Assembly (NCBI GenBank): GCA_029255685.2
Contig: CM055313.2
Span: 75,618,641 to 75,682,640 of the forward strand
Length of the DNA: 64,000 nt
From: Silene conica
Taxonomy: Eukaryota; Streptophyta; Magnoliopsida; Caryophyllales; Caryophyllaceae
Reading direction: 5' to 3'
Position 1 is the first letter of the stretch. Each line of letters begins with the position of its first letter. Under the pieces are notes generated by a model. It made no database searches. It was not told where the DNA came from and worked only from the letters and a program-made list of their open reading frames with translations. This document shows positions 10,374 to 22,636 of the stretch, one piece after another. The position numbers were made by a program, and so were the translations under genes.

Positions 10374-12290
10374 CTAACAATAGTACACCAATCTAGCTAT
10401 TACACAGATTGTAGCATTCCACTTCTTCTTGCCTCGTAAACGAGACCAAAACCGTTTTCCCTTTGATGGCTTGGGAGTACCATGTTCAGTGATGGGTTCC
10501 ATGGAAGATCTAGAGCGTCGACCGTGCCTAGAATAGTTTACTAATGGCACATCGTCTTCCAATATCACTGAGTCGAGGGACTCATTCCCCGTTGTTTCTT
10601 GGGTTACTTCTTGGGTGGGTTCTTGGTTTGGTGCTTCGGTTGGTTGTTCGTTTGGCCGGCGAAGATGTGAAAAGTCGACTTGTTGAAGTGTTTGAAAGGA
10701 GTAGTCACGTATGTCAGAAACCATGGAACGGAAATGAGGGGGTACTTCGAGAGGCATTTGTTGAAGCTCCCTATTGCATGTCATATGAACATCCGCAAAG
10801 CCATGAGCCTACAACAAAAAAGAGTGAGTGTTAGAAGTGATAATTTATAATAAATCAGTTAAGAATAGACAAGTTTATATAGTGTACTTAGAAGATATTG
10901 GGTGACTCCAAATGGTGCTTGATAAGTCGGTTGTAGCGAGGTAGGGCTAATGAATCGAAGAGTGCGATCACGGTACCAAAGCATGTAAGGGTCGTTGTAG
11001 TGCATTTCATTACAATCCTCGATACCATGGAACCTAAATAGCCCTCTCCTAACCCACATTGCTATGTATGGAGCATGTTTATCCATCCAATTTCGTGTAT
11101 GGGCACCTCTTTTATCTAATTTGTGTAGATTAGGCTCCGTGTCACATGGTTGAGGAATATCTTGTTTCCACCCAAATTGGCGAGCTATCCGATTAGGGAG
11201 CTATCCGATTAGAGAAATGCCACTCAACAATATCAAAGCAAATCATAGGAGCTATGGCAACCCAATCATCCGAGTCATCATGACAAAAGTCGGGTAGAAC
11301 AGATAAAACTTGGGTGTAAGGTTGCCGTATAAATTGATCATGGCGCAGTATCGAAAGCATCCCTATACCCAAGTAGTGATGTGCTTTGTGCTTTCTTCCG
11401 GTTCACACTTAGCCACCTTCGACCCAATGAGTCAATCATTAGTAAATGTTGAGTGCCTAACGGGTTTGGTCCTTGAGAATTAGGGGACCTCCAATGTCTC
11501 CGGACTTGATGTCACTCGATCTACATAAATTACGATATAATGTAGCTAGCATGACACTACCCCAAGAGTAAGTGTCTAACATGGTCAACTCCCTCAACAA
11601 TGGCAAATAAACAAGTTGGATATCATTACCACTCTTGTCCGGAAAGATGATAGTCGCCATCAAGATAAGCAAATAAGCTCTAACATATTGATGTAGAACT
11701 TCTTCGTTAACATCTATCGGGAGGCCGCTAAAGTTATCTAACAATCAACCAATCCGTAATGAAGCACCCTTGAGATCATTAGCACCCGGTGTTTACCTAG
11801 AAGTTCAACTACCATTGCTCCCCAATTATATGACGTCGGTCCGCTAACAACATTTCCTCTAATCCTAAACCCTAACAAGACTTGGACGTCTTGTAAGGTA
11901 ATAGTAGCCTCTCCCACGGTCAAGTGAAAAGTATGTGTCTCCGGTCTCCACCTCTCAACCAAAGCGGATATTAAATCCACATCAAACTTCAATCAACAAT
12001 CCTATGAATGAAAAAAAAACTGTGACTCCCTAATAAAATCAACTACTTGAGGGCTTACTTGAAACCCCTTGTGCGAAACGATGTGCGACCTACATCGGAG
12101 GGTACCGATGTCCTCCCCTTCCTAGATTGCCTTCCTCTTGTGGAGTTCTTGCCGTGTGAGAAGTTCCGGGTTCACCAGGCCCGCTAGTAGACGGTGTTGA
12201 CGTTGATCTATGATTCCTGCATAAATGAGATAATGGACAAATTAGCAAAATAAGAAAAAAGTGAAATAAAAGAAGACACACAAAAAGCAA
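10374..12290 (-). pseudogene. Plant mobile domain (PMD, MAIN-like) gene carried by the MULE
   Basis: Several minus-strand frames give successive parts of an aminotransferase-like plant mobile domain: 11738-11992 (LISALVERWRPETHTFHL, then ATITLQDVQVLLGFRIRG), 11457-11744 (a hydrophobic segment with YLPLLRELTMLDTYSWGS) and 10859-11086 (APYIAMWVRRGLFRFHG, YNDPYMLWYRDRTLRFI). A low-complexity C-terminal tail lies at 10374-10784. The frames are offset, so either introns or indels separate them. PMD proteins such as MAIN/MAIL1 act in the plant nucleus, and related domains are known in MULE and gypsy elements. The gene lies downstream of the transposase on the same strand. It could be a captured host gene or a standing component of the MULE family. 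I cannot see an intact product. Confidence 0.7.
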
Positions 12291-12357
12291 CTATAAGCAA
12301 TAAATACCTCACTCTCAATGTGCAAGTTTTTTTTTTATTGTGGCCTACACCACGACA

Positions 12358-14706
12358 CTAGCTACATGAAACCGTGTTCTTAGATTTTTCATCCATTTCA
12401 TTGGGAAATCGCTTACTCTTCCGTCTACCTTTTCCACGTCTTTTGAGCTCATCACACAATATTGTAGGCCCATTATAAGGACCCCAATAAGCCTCATCTT
12501 TCAAAGGTTGAAATTTAGAAGCGTATGAAGCCAAGTGTTCTCCCGTAGAGTAGTTGATGTCCACATATTGACTAGCATTTAAGCCCTTTTTTTTACAAAC
12601 GACATACACATGAGAACACGGATATTTGTAGATTTGGAACTTGTTACAAGTACAAGTTCTCTTTGATAAATCAACAGTGTGTAAATGGTTCCCATATGCC
12701 CTGTTTCGTGAACAACTACGAGTTGTCACTTGGTATACCCCTCCAATATGATCAAAAGCAACCACCTTATGATATGCTCCCTTTGTGCAATTTTCCTCTA
12801 ACAATGTAGTCATTTTTTTTACTATAATAAGGCCCCTCAACAATCGTTTCCTTGCCATGTCACGTCGCTTAACAAAGTATGCATTAACTCTGAAGAAGAC
12901 ACACTTGACAAGAGCGGTTATTGGAAGAAAACGTGCTCCTTTTAGCACATTATTAAAAGTCTCGGCCAAGTTAGTAGTCAATATGCCATACCTATGTCTA
13001 ACATCATGACAAATTGACCAATTTTCTATTCCAACATCGACAACATATTGTTGTGCCTCTGTATTCAACTCACCTAGGCGATTAAAGCCTATGTCAAACT
13101 TCTTATTTTGATATTGCATTGCCGTTGACCCAAACGTTTCCTTCACTTGCTTATTTCTAAAGCTTGTATTAACATTTGAAGCCAAATGCCGAATGCATAT
13201 TCTATGATAAGCATAAGGCTCCTCCCAACGACTACCAATTTCATTCATTGCTTTCATTATCCCGACATGCCTATCTGATATGACACACAATCCACTTATG
13301 TTGGTCACAAAGGCTCTTATGCAAGCCATAAACCAAGGCCAACTATCAGTATTTTCATATTCAACGATAGCAAAAGCAACAGGAAAAATTTGGTTATTTG
13401 CGTCAATTGACATGGCTGTCAAAATAATGTCTTTGAACTTTCCATATAAGTGTGTCACATCAATGGTTAACACTGGCCGACAATGTACCAAGCCTTCTAA
13501 GCATGGTTTAAATGCCCAAAAAACTCGCTTGAATATTTCTACATTTGGGTTTGTTGTTGGTGTAGGTGAAAATTGGACAATTGTACCATGATTGGATTCT
13601 TTTAAACCTTACATGAAACAAGGTAACATCTCAAATGATTTATCCCAATCTCCAAATATTTCCTCAATTGCTCGTTGTTTTGCATTCCAAGCTTTGGTAT
13701 AAGAGATTGTGTAACCAAATTTATCTAAAATGTGAGTCACAACAGAGTGCACCTTATATCCCCATCTCCCTCAACAAGATTACGAATCTCATGACTAATG
13801 AAACCACGTTTCAAATTTAAATGATCACGAGGAACCATGTCACAAACACACGACTCTTCATGAGGATCTTTGTATGTGACATGGTAAAAGCTCTAGAATG
13901 AAAGTCCTTTTGTGTTGCCCTTAAGCGCCAATTTCAAAGGTTAGGTGTCCGCCCACACTTAAAGGTTATGGTATTAGGTTTTGATTCCGCAACTTTGAAA
14001 AATTGGTTTGCTTTGACGCTATATAAGGTCACCTCATCGCTTATTGAAGACTTATTTTGAAACACTTGTCCTACCGCAAACTCTTTCCCTTGTTCATGTC
14101 GAACCATATTCTCCCAAGTTTTCCAACTATTCAACTCTTCCTCATATAATGAATGGAGTTTATTAAACTCAACAATGGGGGCACTAGCGAAGACAAAGTC
14201 ATAATCACCATCTTTTTCATTTTCCATCAAATTTTCCACAAGTCTTACTAACTCCTCATCAATCTCATGACCTTCTAAATTACCATCAAATTCCACATCA
14301 TTTATGTCAAGAGCTTCAATAGAAACAAATTGACCAACATCATCTAGCCTAATAGGCATACTTGGGGTAGGATTGACAATTTGAGAAGTAGAAATTTCAA
14401 CAAATATGTCCATTAAAGGAGCATTTAAATGACGAACACTTGCCCATAATGCTTTTAAGGCCCGTCATTGTTAAGAGGTACAAGTTTGAAACAACCGGAA
14501 CTTGGAAATTTCATCTTCACCTTTAATTGACTACTAAAACTTTGAATTTCCACTCTTTTGTATATCTCTTCAACTAATTCAAGATATGTCATTTTTGTAC
14601 TAGCTAAAACAAAACATTGATTCCCTCTTCTATAGCTAACACAACCATTTTGCTCCAATATTTCTCCATCCCAATGACAAATAAGTGAAATATCAAAAAT
14701 ATTCAT
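12358..14706 (-). pseudogene. MULE (mudrA-like) transposase, frameshifted
   Basis: This enzyme would cut and join MULE ends in the nucleus. N-terminal pieces are at 14455-14706 and 13934-14413; the latter holds the MuDR N-terminal domain (EFAVGQVFQNKSSISDEV, TLYSVKANQFFKV). The sequence between 13492 and 13933 still translates as transposase, but in shifting frames. The 377-codon main part (12358-13491) has the catalytic DDE-type motifs: D in LTIDVTHLYGKF (first residue context altered, V for the usual G), D in CVISDRHVGIM and E in TNLAETFNNVLKG. It ends with a SWIM zinc finger, CTCNKFQIYKYPCSH. At least three small indels or stops break the gene (near 14460, 13934 and 13500-13900). The first intron or leader is split by the CACTA insertion at 14922. 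Confidence 0.85.
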
Positions 14707-15054
14707 TCTATAAAAAAAAAAGGAACTTACTTAGTATAAATCAACAATTTATAAACAAACTACAACATAATAATCACCAAAATAAAAAGTAGACACAATT
14801 TAACAACTTTTACACCAAATTCAATAATCTAGGGTTTCAAGTTTTGGGGTTTTCATATACATAACAAATTAACCACAAATTAACAATATTAAAAGCTAAT
14901 TGAAGCACAAAAACACCTTAACACTACTACAAATATAGGTTTAGGAGACGGGGCTAATGGACGAATTTTTGCGGAACCGTCCTAATTTGTCACTAAATAT
15001 GCGCGGGATTTTTTAATTCAGAAATACAAGACGGTTCCCATTATAACCCGTCTT

Positions 15055-15425
15055 TATTTGTTCTAAATAAACTAAAGAGAACGGTTAAAATACTAAACCG
15101 TGCTCTTATGTTAACAATTAGAAAGCTAAGAGAACGGTTTCATAGAGAACCGTTCTCTTTGCTTCTCATTATACTAAAAGAGAACGGTTGGCTTGGGAAC
15201 CGTTCTCTTTGCTTTTCATAAAAATTTTCATCATAACTAAAAGAGAACGGTTGCTTTTAGAACCGTTCTCCTTGCTTCAAAAAGAAGACGGTTTCTTTGT
15301 GAACCGTTCTCTTTTCTGTTCATAAAATTTTTTCATTATAACTAAAAGAGAACGGTTGTCTTTAGAACCGTTCTCTTTGCTTCTAAAAGAAGACGGTTTC
15401 TTTGTGAACCGTTCTCTTTTCTCTT
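15055..15425 (+). repeat. CACTA left subterminal repeats
   Basis: About ten AGAGAACGGTT / AACCGTTCTC motifs. Many are paired as inverted repeats 10-15 bases apart and followed by TTTGCTTCT. This is the layout of TNPA-type binding sites in En/Spm elements. Confidence 0.8.
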
Positions 15426-16507
15426 CATAAAAATTAAACAAACATAACGTGTAACACACAGTAACTGCAGCCTTCGAAAACCTTTGAAATTCTGCGAATT
15501 CAAGTCTGCGTATTTTCCACATTCAGTCTTCTTCTTGCTATCAATCTGCGAATTCAATCTTGCTATCAATCGTCCGCCATAGTTTCTTCTTCACCAAGCA
15601 ACTGAACCATAATCGTACGCCCTCTTTCTCCTTTACTCTTGTTTGAATTATCAATTTTTTCTGAATGTTTATGTGGTTTTGATTTTGAATAATATATGAT
15701 GTATAATTTGTGGTTTTCATGTTGAATATATGGTTTGTATGTGATTTGGATGAGGAATATGATGTATATTGTGGGTTAATGTATATGATGAAAGTTTTGA
15801 TGTTGAATATATGGTTTGTATGTTTTTTCTGAAATTGTAGTTCATAGTACAGACCCAATGTGTTCATTCGTGTTGCTGCTGCATACCATCTACTGCCACT
15901 GCACTTCCTTTGCATCTAGACTCTACTCCAGTACTGTGGTTGCTGCATATTCACCATTGCATACGATTAATGTCCTATGCTTACTACTACTGTTGCTGTA
16001 ACTACTACGATATTGCACCAGACCCCCCCCCCCTACTGCACTCATTTTTCTACTTCTGTCCGCTTCTCTGGTCTGTTCAGACCAGAACAGCCACTGAACG
16101 CATTGGCCTGGTATTCTGGTCTGTTTTGGGTCCATTTTCTGGACTGTTTTCAGGTATGTTACGTGCTATTTTAGGTCTGTTACGGGTATAGTAACCATTA
16201 CGGGCAGTAGCCTATGTGTAGAATGCAGTAGCGAGTATGTAGCAGTGGGCAGAATGTATGTAGTTCATAGTACAGACCCACAGTCTAAATCATACACAAA
16301 TCAACTGTTATCGTCCTTAGTATTATTATCGTCCTTAGTATTATTATTGCTATTAGTATTATTATTGCTATTAGTATTATTATCGTCCTTAGTATTATTA
16401 TCGTGATATTATTACTATTAGTATTATTATTGCTATTAGTATTATTATCGTTAATAATTGAATTATGAATTTAATAATTGAATTATGTTGTAATTATGTA
16501 GCCGAAT
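15426..16507 (+). other. CACTA 5' region upstream of TNP2, no gene seen
   Basis: Non-coding; presumably leader and promoter. It contains a repeat of TGTAGTTCATAGTACAGACC at about 15836 and 16258, a C-run near 16022, and an imperfect ATT-rich array (16310-16455) of units like ATTATTGCTATTAGT. Confidence 0.6.
16310..16455 (+). repeat. Imperfect TAT/ATT minisatellite
   Basis: Repeats of TAGTATTATTATTGCTAT and TAGTATTATTATCGTCCT in alternation, just upstream of the TNP2 start. Confidence 0.8.
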
Positions 16508-17658
16508 ATGGCTCGTACTTGGATGATTAATGGGAAAAAGGGCGAAGTAGAATATGATGCCGGGTTAGCTGAATTTTACGACTTCGTAATAAAGAACGTG
16601 AAAGACAAATCTAGTATGGCGTGCCCTTGTGATATGTGCCGGAATATTAGGTATATGAGCTTTGGAGATGTAAGAATACATTTAAATAAGACAAATTTTA
16701 ATCCAAAGTACACTTGTTGGATTTTCCATGGAGAATCAAAAAATTTAGATGGAATAGATGTCCAATTTGGGGAGATTGAGAGAGAAACATGCTTGAGTGA
16801 CGATGAAGAGCCCGATGAGTCTAATTCACTAGAAGATCCGGGTTGTAATATGAATACTGAGGCAGGAGATGGGTGTGACGATATGTTGGATAAATCATGG
16901 GGAGATATGTTTGGAGGTGATGAGCAAGAAGGTATTGTAGATGAAACTGATGAGGATCTTGATGAAAATGATTTGGAGGATACCAGTGTTGTATTGGAGA
17001 AATTGAAAGATTCCAAAGTGCCTCTTTATAGTAGTTGTAACCACACTAAATTGGCAGCTCTTGTTAAGTTATATAATTTAAAAGCAACAAATGGGTGGAG
17101 TGACAAGAGTTTCACAGACCTCCTGAAATTATTAAAGGACATGCTCCCCGAAAATAATGTACTTCCCGATCGTACATATGAGGCAAATAAGCTACTTAGG
17201 GGAATTGGTATGAAATATGAAAAAATCCACGCATGTCCCAATGATTGCATATTATATCGCAAAGGATATGCTAATCTCACTAGTTGTCCAGTGTGTAAGG
17301 AATGGCGATATCAAAAGAAGGAGGGGATCCCAGCTAAAGTTTTGTGGTACTTTCCAATAATTCCTAGGTTGATACGATTATTTGCGAATAAAGATGATGC
17401 CAAATTACTCACATGGCATAGTACATCAAAAGCAAATGATGGGAAGTTGAGACACCCGGCCGATGGGAAAGACTGGAAGTTTATTGATGCAAAATATCCC
17501 GAGTTTGGCAAAGAACCCAGAAATCTCCGCCTTGCACTCTCCACTGATGGGATGAATCCCTTTGGAAATTTGAGTAGTCAACATAGTACTTGTCCGGTGT
17601 TTTTAGCTATTTACAATTTGCCTCCATATCTTTGCATGAAACGAAAATATTTGATGTT

Positions 17659-17663
17659 GTCTT
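17659..17663 (+). repeat. Target site duplication GTCTT, left copy
   Basis: Identical to 26306-26310 on the other side of the copia element. Confidence 0.95.
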
Positions 17664-18738
17664 TGTTGGAGCTTGTGTCCTCCACATGTAGTGTGATAAC
17701 GTCATTGCACATACCCTTGTACGGACAAGTGGGAGATTGTTGGGGCTGGTGTCCTTGACAATTAAGTACAATGACTTATTAAATCTCTTTAAGGATCACA
17801 AGGGCATACTTTTGTATTATTACCAGTTGATCCATGTTTATCAATAACGGTTGGCTTGCTAGATAAGTTTGACGTTATTGTCATACGGATGGCGGTGATC
17901 AACTGGTCCCTATACGTCACACCTATAGGACACGTTTGAGAGATGTGAAGGTATGAAAATACAGTCACATTTTGCCGGATAAGACTAAACAGTTAGTCAG
18001 AGGTATTGACTATTAAATTAGTCAATAAGATGTTGAGATTATTATTTAATACGGATTAAATAATTTTAGCTAATACGGATTACATGATTAATTCGTAAAT
18101 TAAATATAAACGGTTATATATTTAATTAAATATTGTATTCACGTATTAATATAAACAGTTATATTAATTTGGGTAATTATACAATATCGTATTTTGTCAG
18201 ACCATTATTAATATATCGACTGTATTAATATCTGATAACATGTTACGATTTATAATTAAAATCCCGCGAATAACTTATAGCTAAATGGGTCGAATCACGA
18301 ATTAGAATAAGGTAAGAGTGGAAAGCCCACTCCTACCCTATTGGAAATTTCGGCCAAAAGAGCTACATAAGGAGGAGGACTCTCCTTATGTCAGGGACTC
18401 TTGTTTCACTGTTTAAACAAATCTCAAGGAAAAATTAGGGTTTTGAGAGCTTTCTTCTCCCAAAACCTCAGATCTCACATCTAAAACCTAAATAGCTCTC
18501 CCAATATTGCAAGGCAGTTGGAGAGGATTTCTAGCACACGTGGCCACGTCTCATTCTAAGTCTTGGGTGCAAGTTATAGGAGAGAATTTACTTTAATTCC
18601 TGTTCTTAGGCCTATTCAAGCAAGGACCCAAGGTTGATTTCTTTTTCATGCTTTTTATTAACTTATGACAATAATCACAATTGTATTTTTCATTATAATC
18701 CTGCAAGTTTAGGGTGAATACATGTTTTATTCCTCACA
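17664..18738 (+). repeat. Copia 5' LTR
   Basis: 1075 bp, TGTTGGAGCTTG...TTATTCCTCACA. An inner copy of the LTR start (TGTTGGGGCTGG) lies 74 bp in, preceded by a copy of the polypurine tract. Confidence 0.95.
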
Positions 18739-18740
18739 AG

Positions 18741-18753
18741 TGGTATCAGAGCC
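18741..18753 (+). other. Primer binding site, initiator-Met tRNA type
   Basis: TGGTATCAGAGCC two bases after the 5' LTR, the standard copia minus-strand primer site. Confidence 0.9.
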
Positions 18754-18976
18754 AGGCCATGAAAATTTTACCTTTGTGTTTTTCGTAAGTTTTAAAACCT
18801 GAAAAATCGTCTTCTGCCGCTAAGTCGGTCGATCGACCCCCCGTTGCGGTCGGTCGACCGCCTCCTGCGTGTTTTTCTGTTTCGACAGTTTATCTTTTGT
18901 GAGAAATCGTGTTCAGAAACTCGGTTTCGTGTTTTGTGGTCGGTCGACCTGTTTTTCGGGTCGATCGACCATTCTG

Positions 18977-19012
<36 letters not shown>

Positions 19013-20410
19013 CGTCAGGTGGTCGGTAGACCTGTTTTTCCGGTCGGTAGACCACCCCTGTAACAGACTCGTTTTTTTTTTAATTTTCCGAAAATAACAT
19101 GTTTTATTTTCACATGGCCTTTAGTAATATACTATATACGGAAATAGTATATTATTAATTTTGTGAAACGGTTCACCCTCGTTTGATACATATTATTTTA
19201 AAACGGTTTAAAATAATAGGATTATAAACTTATTAAAATTAAAGTGGTTAAAACGGTATAATCACATAATTTTAATCCTAAAAGGTGGTTTGGTAAAAAT
19301 TTGTTAATCATAATAACAGTATTATGTCATGTATGAATTTTAATTTAGTTGATGCATTTTATTTATCGTCTTGTTGAATGCCTTGTGAATGCTTTCAATA
19401 ACGTATTTAATTTTTGCAAACGGTTGTAACTTAGTGTGGCCTTAGAAGATTGTGTCACCGTAATGATGGGACACAATCTTGCTTGTAATTTCGAGATCTT
19501 GAATCTCCGTTTTGGGTTTTTGCCATGTAATTACTTTTGTATTTAAATTAGAATGTATCTAGGACTACTTTTGTAATTTAAATTAGTAATTTTGTGAAGA
19601 CCGAAGACGGAGACCGGATGCTCACTCCCGCTGCAAGGACCAAGATGGAACATCAAGACAAGCTTCTAGGGTCCAACGGTGGATTCCAAGTTGTTTTATG
19701 TTTATTTTGGTAGGATAGGCCACACTAGGACTTTTTATTTACGTTTATTGCTTTCATTTTATGCTTTCATCGATAATAGCTTGCATCATATTCCGCCTAA
19801 AACCAAACCACCTATATCATGCCTGAAAACTGACTCATGTAGAGGTTACGCGTTAGTTTTCTGTGACAATACAGATGTCACATGTCAATTGCAAAGCCAT
19901 CACTTTATTTAATTCATTCACGCATTTGCTAGATATTAGTTCACTTAATATGAATAAATAAAAGTTGATGGGGTCTTCCTCGTATAACCAAAAATTGAGA
20001 CTAGTCTTTATAAATCAGCCTCCCATGAATCCCTTCTTCGTCGGTAGGCATAATATGACCCCTTCTACGTCGGGTAAGTGGGAACAGATGATTTATTTTA
20101 TCTCAACATCATGGTCACTCGATACTATCTAGTGACTGAGATGGACTAATAGATAGGATTTACGGAAATCTATCGACCAAGAGTTCCAACGATTGGAATT
20201 AGCCAAACTGTGGGCTTATCAATATACGGAAATTGAGTCTTGGGATCATTTATATATTTCTTGAGGGAGATCAATTATATAAATGCATGAGTCTACGAGT
20301 TTAAATTCAATTTAATATAGACTTAAATCACAACAATGAGTTGCTTATATGGTTTTGTTTTATCTTCTTTTCAGTCTAGAACACGTTCAATTAAACTGCT
20401 GTATAACTAA
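18754..20410 (+). other. Copia 5' leader, non-coding
   Basis: 1.66 kb with no coding signal. Its first 300 bases hold at least six GGTCGRTCGACC-type palindromes (18827-19053) and an A-run of about 29 at 18980-19008. The rest is AT-rich and unremarkable. Confidence 0.7.
18827..19053 (+). repeat. Tandem GGTCGATCGACC palindromes in copia leader
   Basis: Palindromic copies at 18827-18838, 18851-18860, 18943-18950 and 18959-18970, plus near-copies GGTCGGTAGACC at 19021-19032 and 19042-19053. Pairs are joined by CTGTTTTTC or a similar spacer. Possible RNA dimerisation or packaging site. Confidence 0.75.
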
Positions 20411-22636
20411 ATGGCTGGTGAAGACCCAATGCCAAGTGCCAAGCTAGCACGTGAATCCTGGCTAAAAGCCTTCATGGACTCCATGAATCAGTCCACAAGA
20501 CTGAGGAATGATGGGTCAAACTTCTCTGACTGGGAGGCAGCACTACGGAATGCTGCCATTGCTGACGGAAAGCTTAAGTATTTAACTGAGCCCATTCCGG
20601 CACACCCAGGAACTGGAGCTAGAGCCAACGAAGTTCGCGCTCATAGCGACTTCGTCATGGAAGCGGGTGCGATAAAGAACGTACTCATCTATGCAATGGA
20701 ATCAAATTTGCAAAGACGCTTCATATCCCATGGTGCAAACAAGATTTTCACCACGCTCTCTAACGAATTCTCCAAAGCTCCGAGAATCGTTTCTTATGAG
20801 CATACCTGTCGCTTCTTTGAGGCGAAACTCCAGAAGGGCCAAGCTGTTAGCCCACATATTCTCAACATGATTGAGAATATCGAGAAACTGGAGACCCTGA
20901 ACTGCAAGATCAGTGAGAACATAATCGTTGATCGTATGCTTCATTCGCTTCATGATGGGTTCGCCCTCTTTAGGGCCAACTACTACATGAACGACATGAA
21001 GAAGACTCCTCATGAGCTCCACTCCCTTCTCGTACAGACTGAGAAGGATCTGAAATTAAGTGGGAGCATGAAGCAGGATGTTCTCATGATCTCCAGTAAG
21101 GGAAAGGGTAAAGGGAAGGCTAAAGCTCAGGGCGACCTAGCAGTAGGTAAGCCCAGGTTCAAGAAACCAGGATTTACTAAGAGTGGGCCAGGTGAGTCGA
21201 GCAACTCACAGGGCAAGACAAAGAGCAAGGATACTAGCATGGAATGCCACCACTGCCACAAGACTGGGCATTGGAGGCGCTCATGCCCCGTGTATCGCGA
21301 GGACATTAAGGCAGGCCGTGTTACTCCTGTTGGTATGTCTTCTTCTTCTTTTATTCACATGATTGAGATTAACCATGCAAGTTGCGGAACTTGGGTACTT
21401 GATACTGGTTGTGGTTCTCATCTATGTAATCATGTGCAGGGCCTCCGAAACCAAGAACCCCTAATCAAGGGTGAGGTGGACCTGCGTGTCGGGAATGGAG
21501 CACGCGTTGCTGCAGTCTCGAAGGGAACATACGTGATCCAGCTTCCAAGTGGATTCGAGTTATTTTTATATAACTGTTATTATGTTCCTAGTTTGTACAA
21601 AAACATTATTTCAGTTTCTGCACTTGACAAACTCGGCTTTTCATTTGTAATAGAGAATAATAGCTGTATTTTCTCCTTACACAATATGATATATGGCAAG
21701 GCAGTTTCCATGAATGGAATTTATGTTTTAGATCAAACCACCGAGATATTACATGTGAATAATAAAAGGTTAAAGGTAGGTGACAAAGATCAAACTTACT
21801 TATGGCATTGTCGTATGGGACACATAAATGAGAAACGTGTAAAACAGCTCATACAGAATGGAGCTATATCGCCCTTTGATTTCGAATCATATGGCACGTG
21901 TGAATCATGTCTCATCGGCAAGATGACTCGTATTTCCTTCAAAGGTGTTGGAATGCGCGCTGCCGACCTATTAGGACTCATACATACGGACGTATGTGGC
22001 CCTATGTCGATCAACGCACGAGAAGGCTATAGGTATTTCATCACTTTCACGGATGATTTGAGTAGATATGGCTATGTCTACTTGATGAAACATAAAAGTG
22101 AATCCTTTGACAAGTTCAAAGAATACCAGAATCGGGTACAGAACCAGCTGGGTAGAAAGATTAAAGCACTACGTTCTGATCGTGGTGGTGAGTATCTTTC
22201 ACACGAGTTTGATCAACACCTTAAAGACTGTGGCATCGTGCTACAGTTAACTCCACCTGGAACACCACAATTAAATGGTGTGTCCGAACGGAGAAATCGG
22301 ACTTTACTCGATATGGTTCGATCCATGATGAGTCACACCGTTGTGCCTGATTCATTGTGGGGCTATGCTCTTTTGTCGGCCGCTCTAATACTTAACCGAA
22401 GTCCGTCTAAAGCTGTTGACAAGACTCCATACGAATTATGGAAGGGAACGGTCCCTAACTTGTCCTTTATACGGGTTTGGGGCTGCGAGGCTTATGTCAA
22501 GTGGAGACACGAGGATAAGCTCGGCCCGCGATCGGTCAAGACATACTTTATAGGTTATCCAAAGGGAACTTTTGGTCATTACTTCTACTCGCCAACCGAA
22601 CAACGTGTTTTGTTGCGGCTAGTGCGACGTTCTTAG
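20411..22636 (+). pseudogene. Copia gag-protease-integrase
   Basis: A 741-codon frame. Gag occupies about residues 1-230 (LKAFMDSMNQ, SNFSDWEAALRNAA). A CCHC zinc knuckle with C279, C282, H287 and C292 would bind element RNA. The aspartic protease active site is D331-T-G in WVLDTGCGSH. The GAG-pre-integrase region (LWHCRMGHINEKRV, CESCLIGK) is followed by the integrase core, with Asp residues in HTDVCGPM and DDLSRYGYVY and Glu in NGVSERRNRT. The start ATG at 20411 is the first in frame and begins the conserved gag. The frame ends early because one T is missing from a T-run at about 22612, just after the integrase C-terminal region. Coding continues one frame over. Confidence 0.92.
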
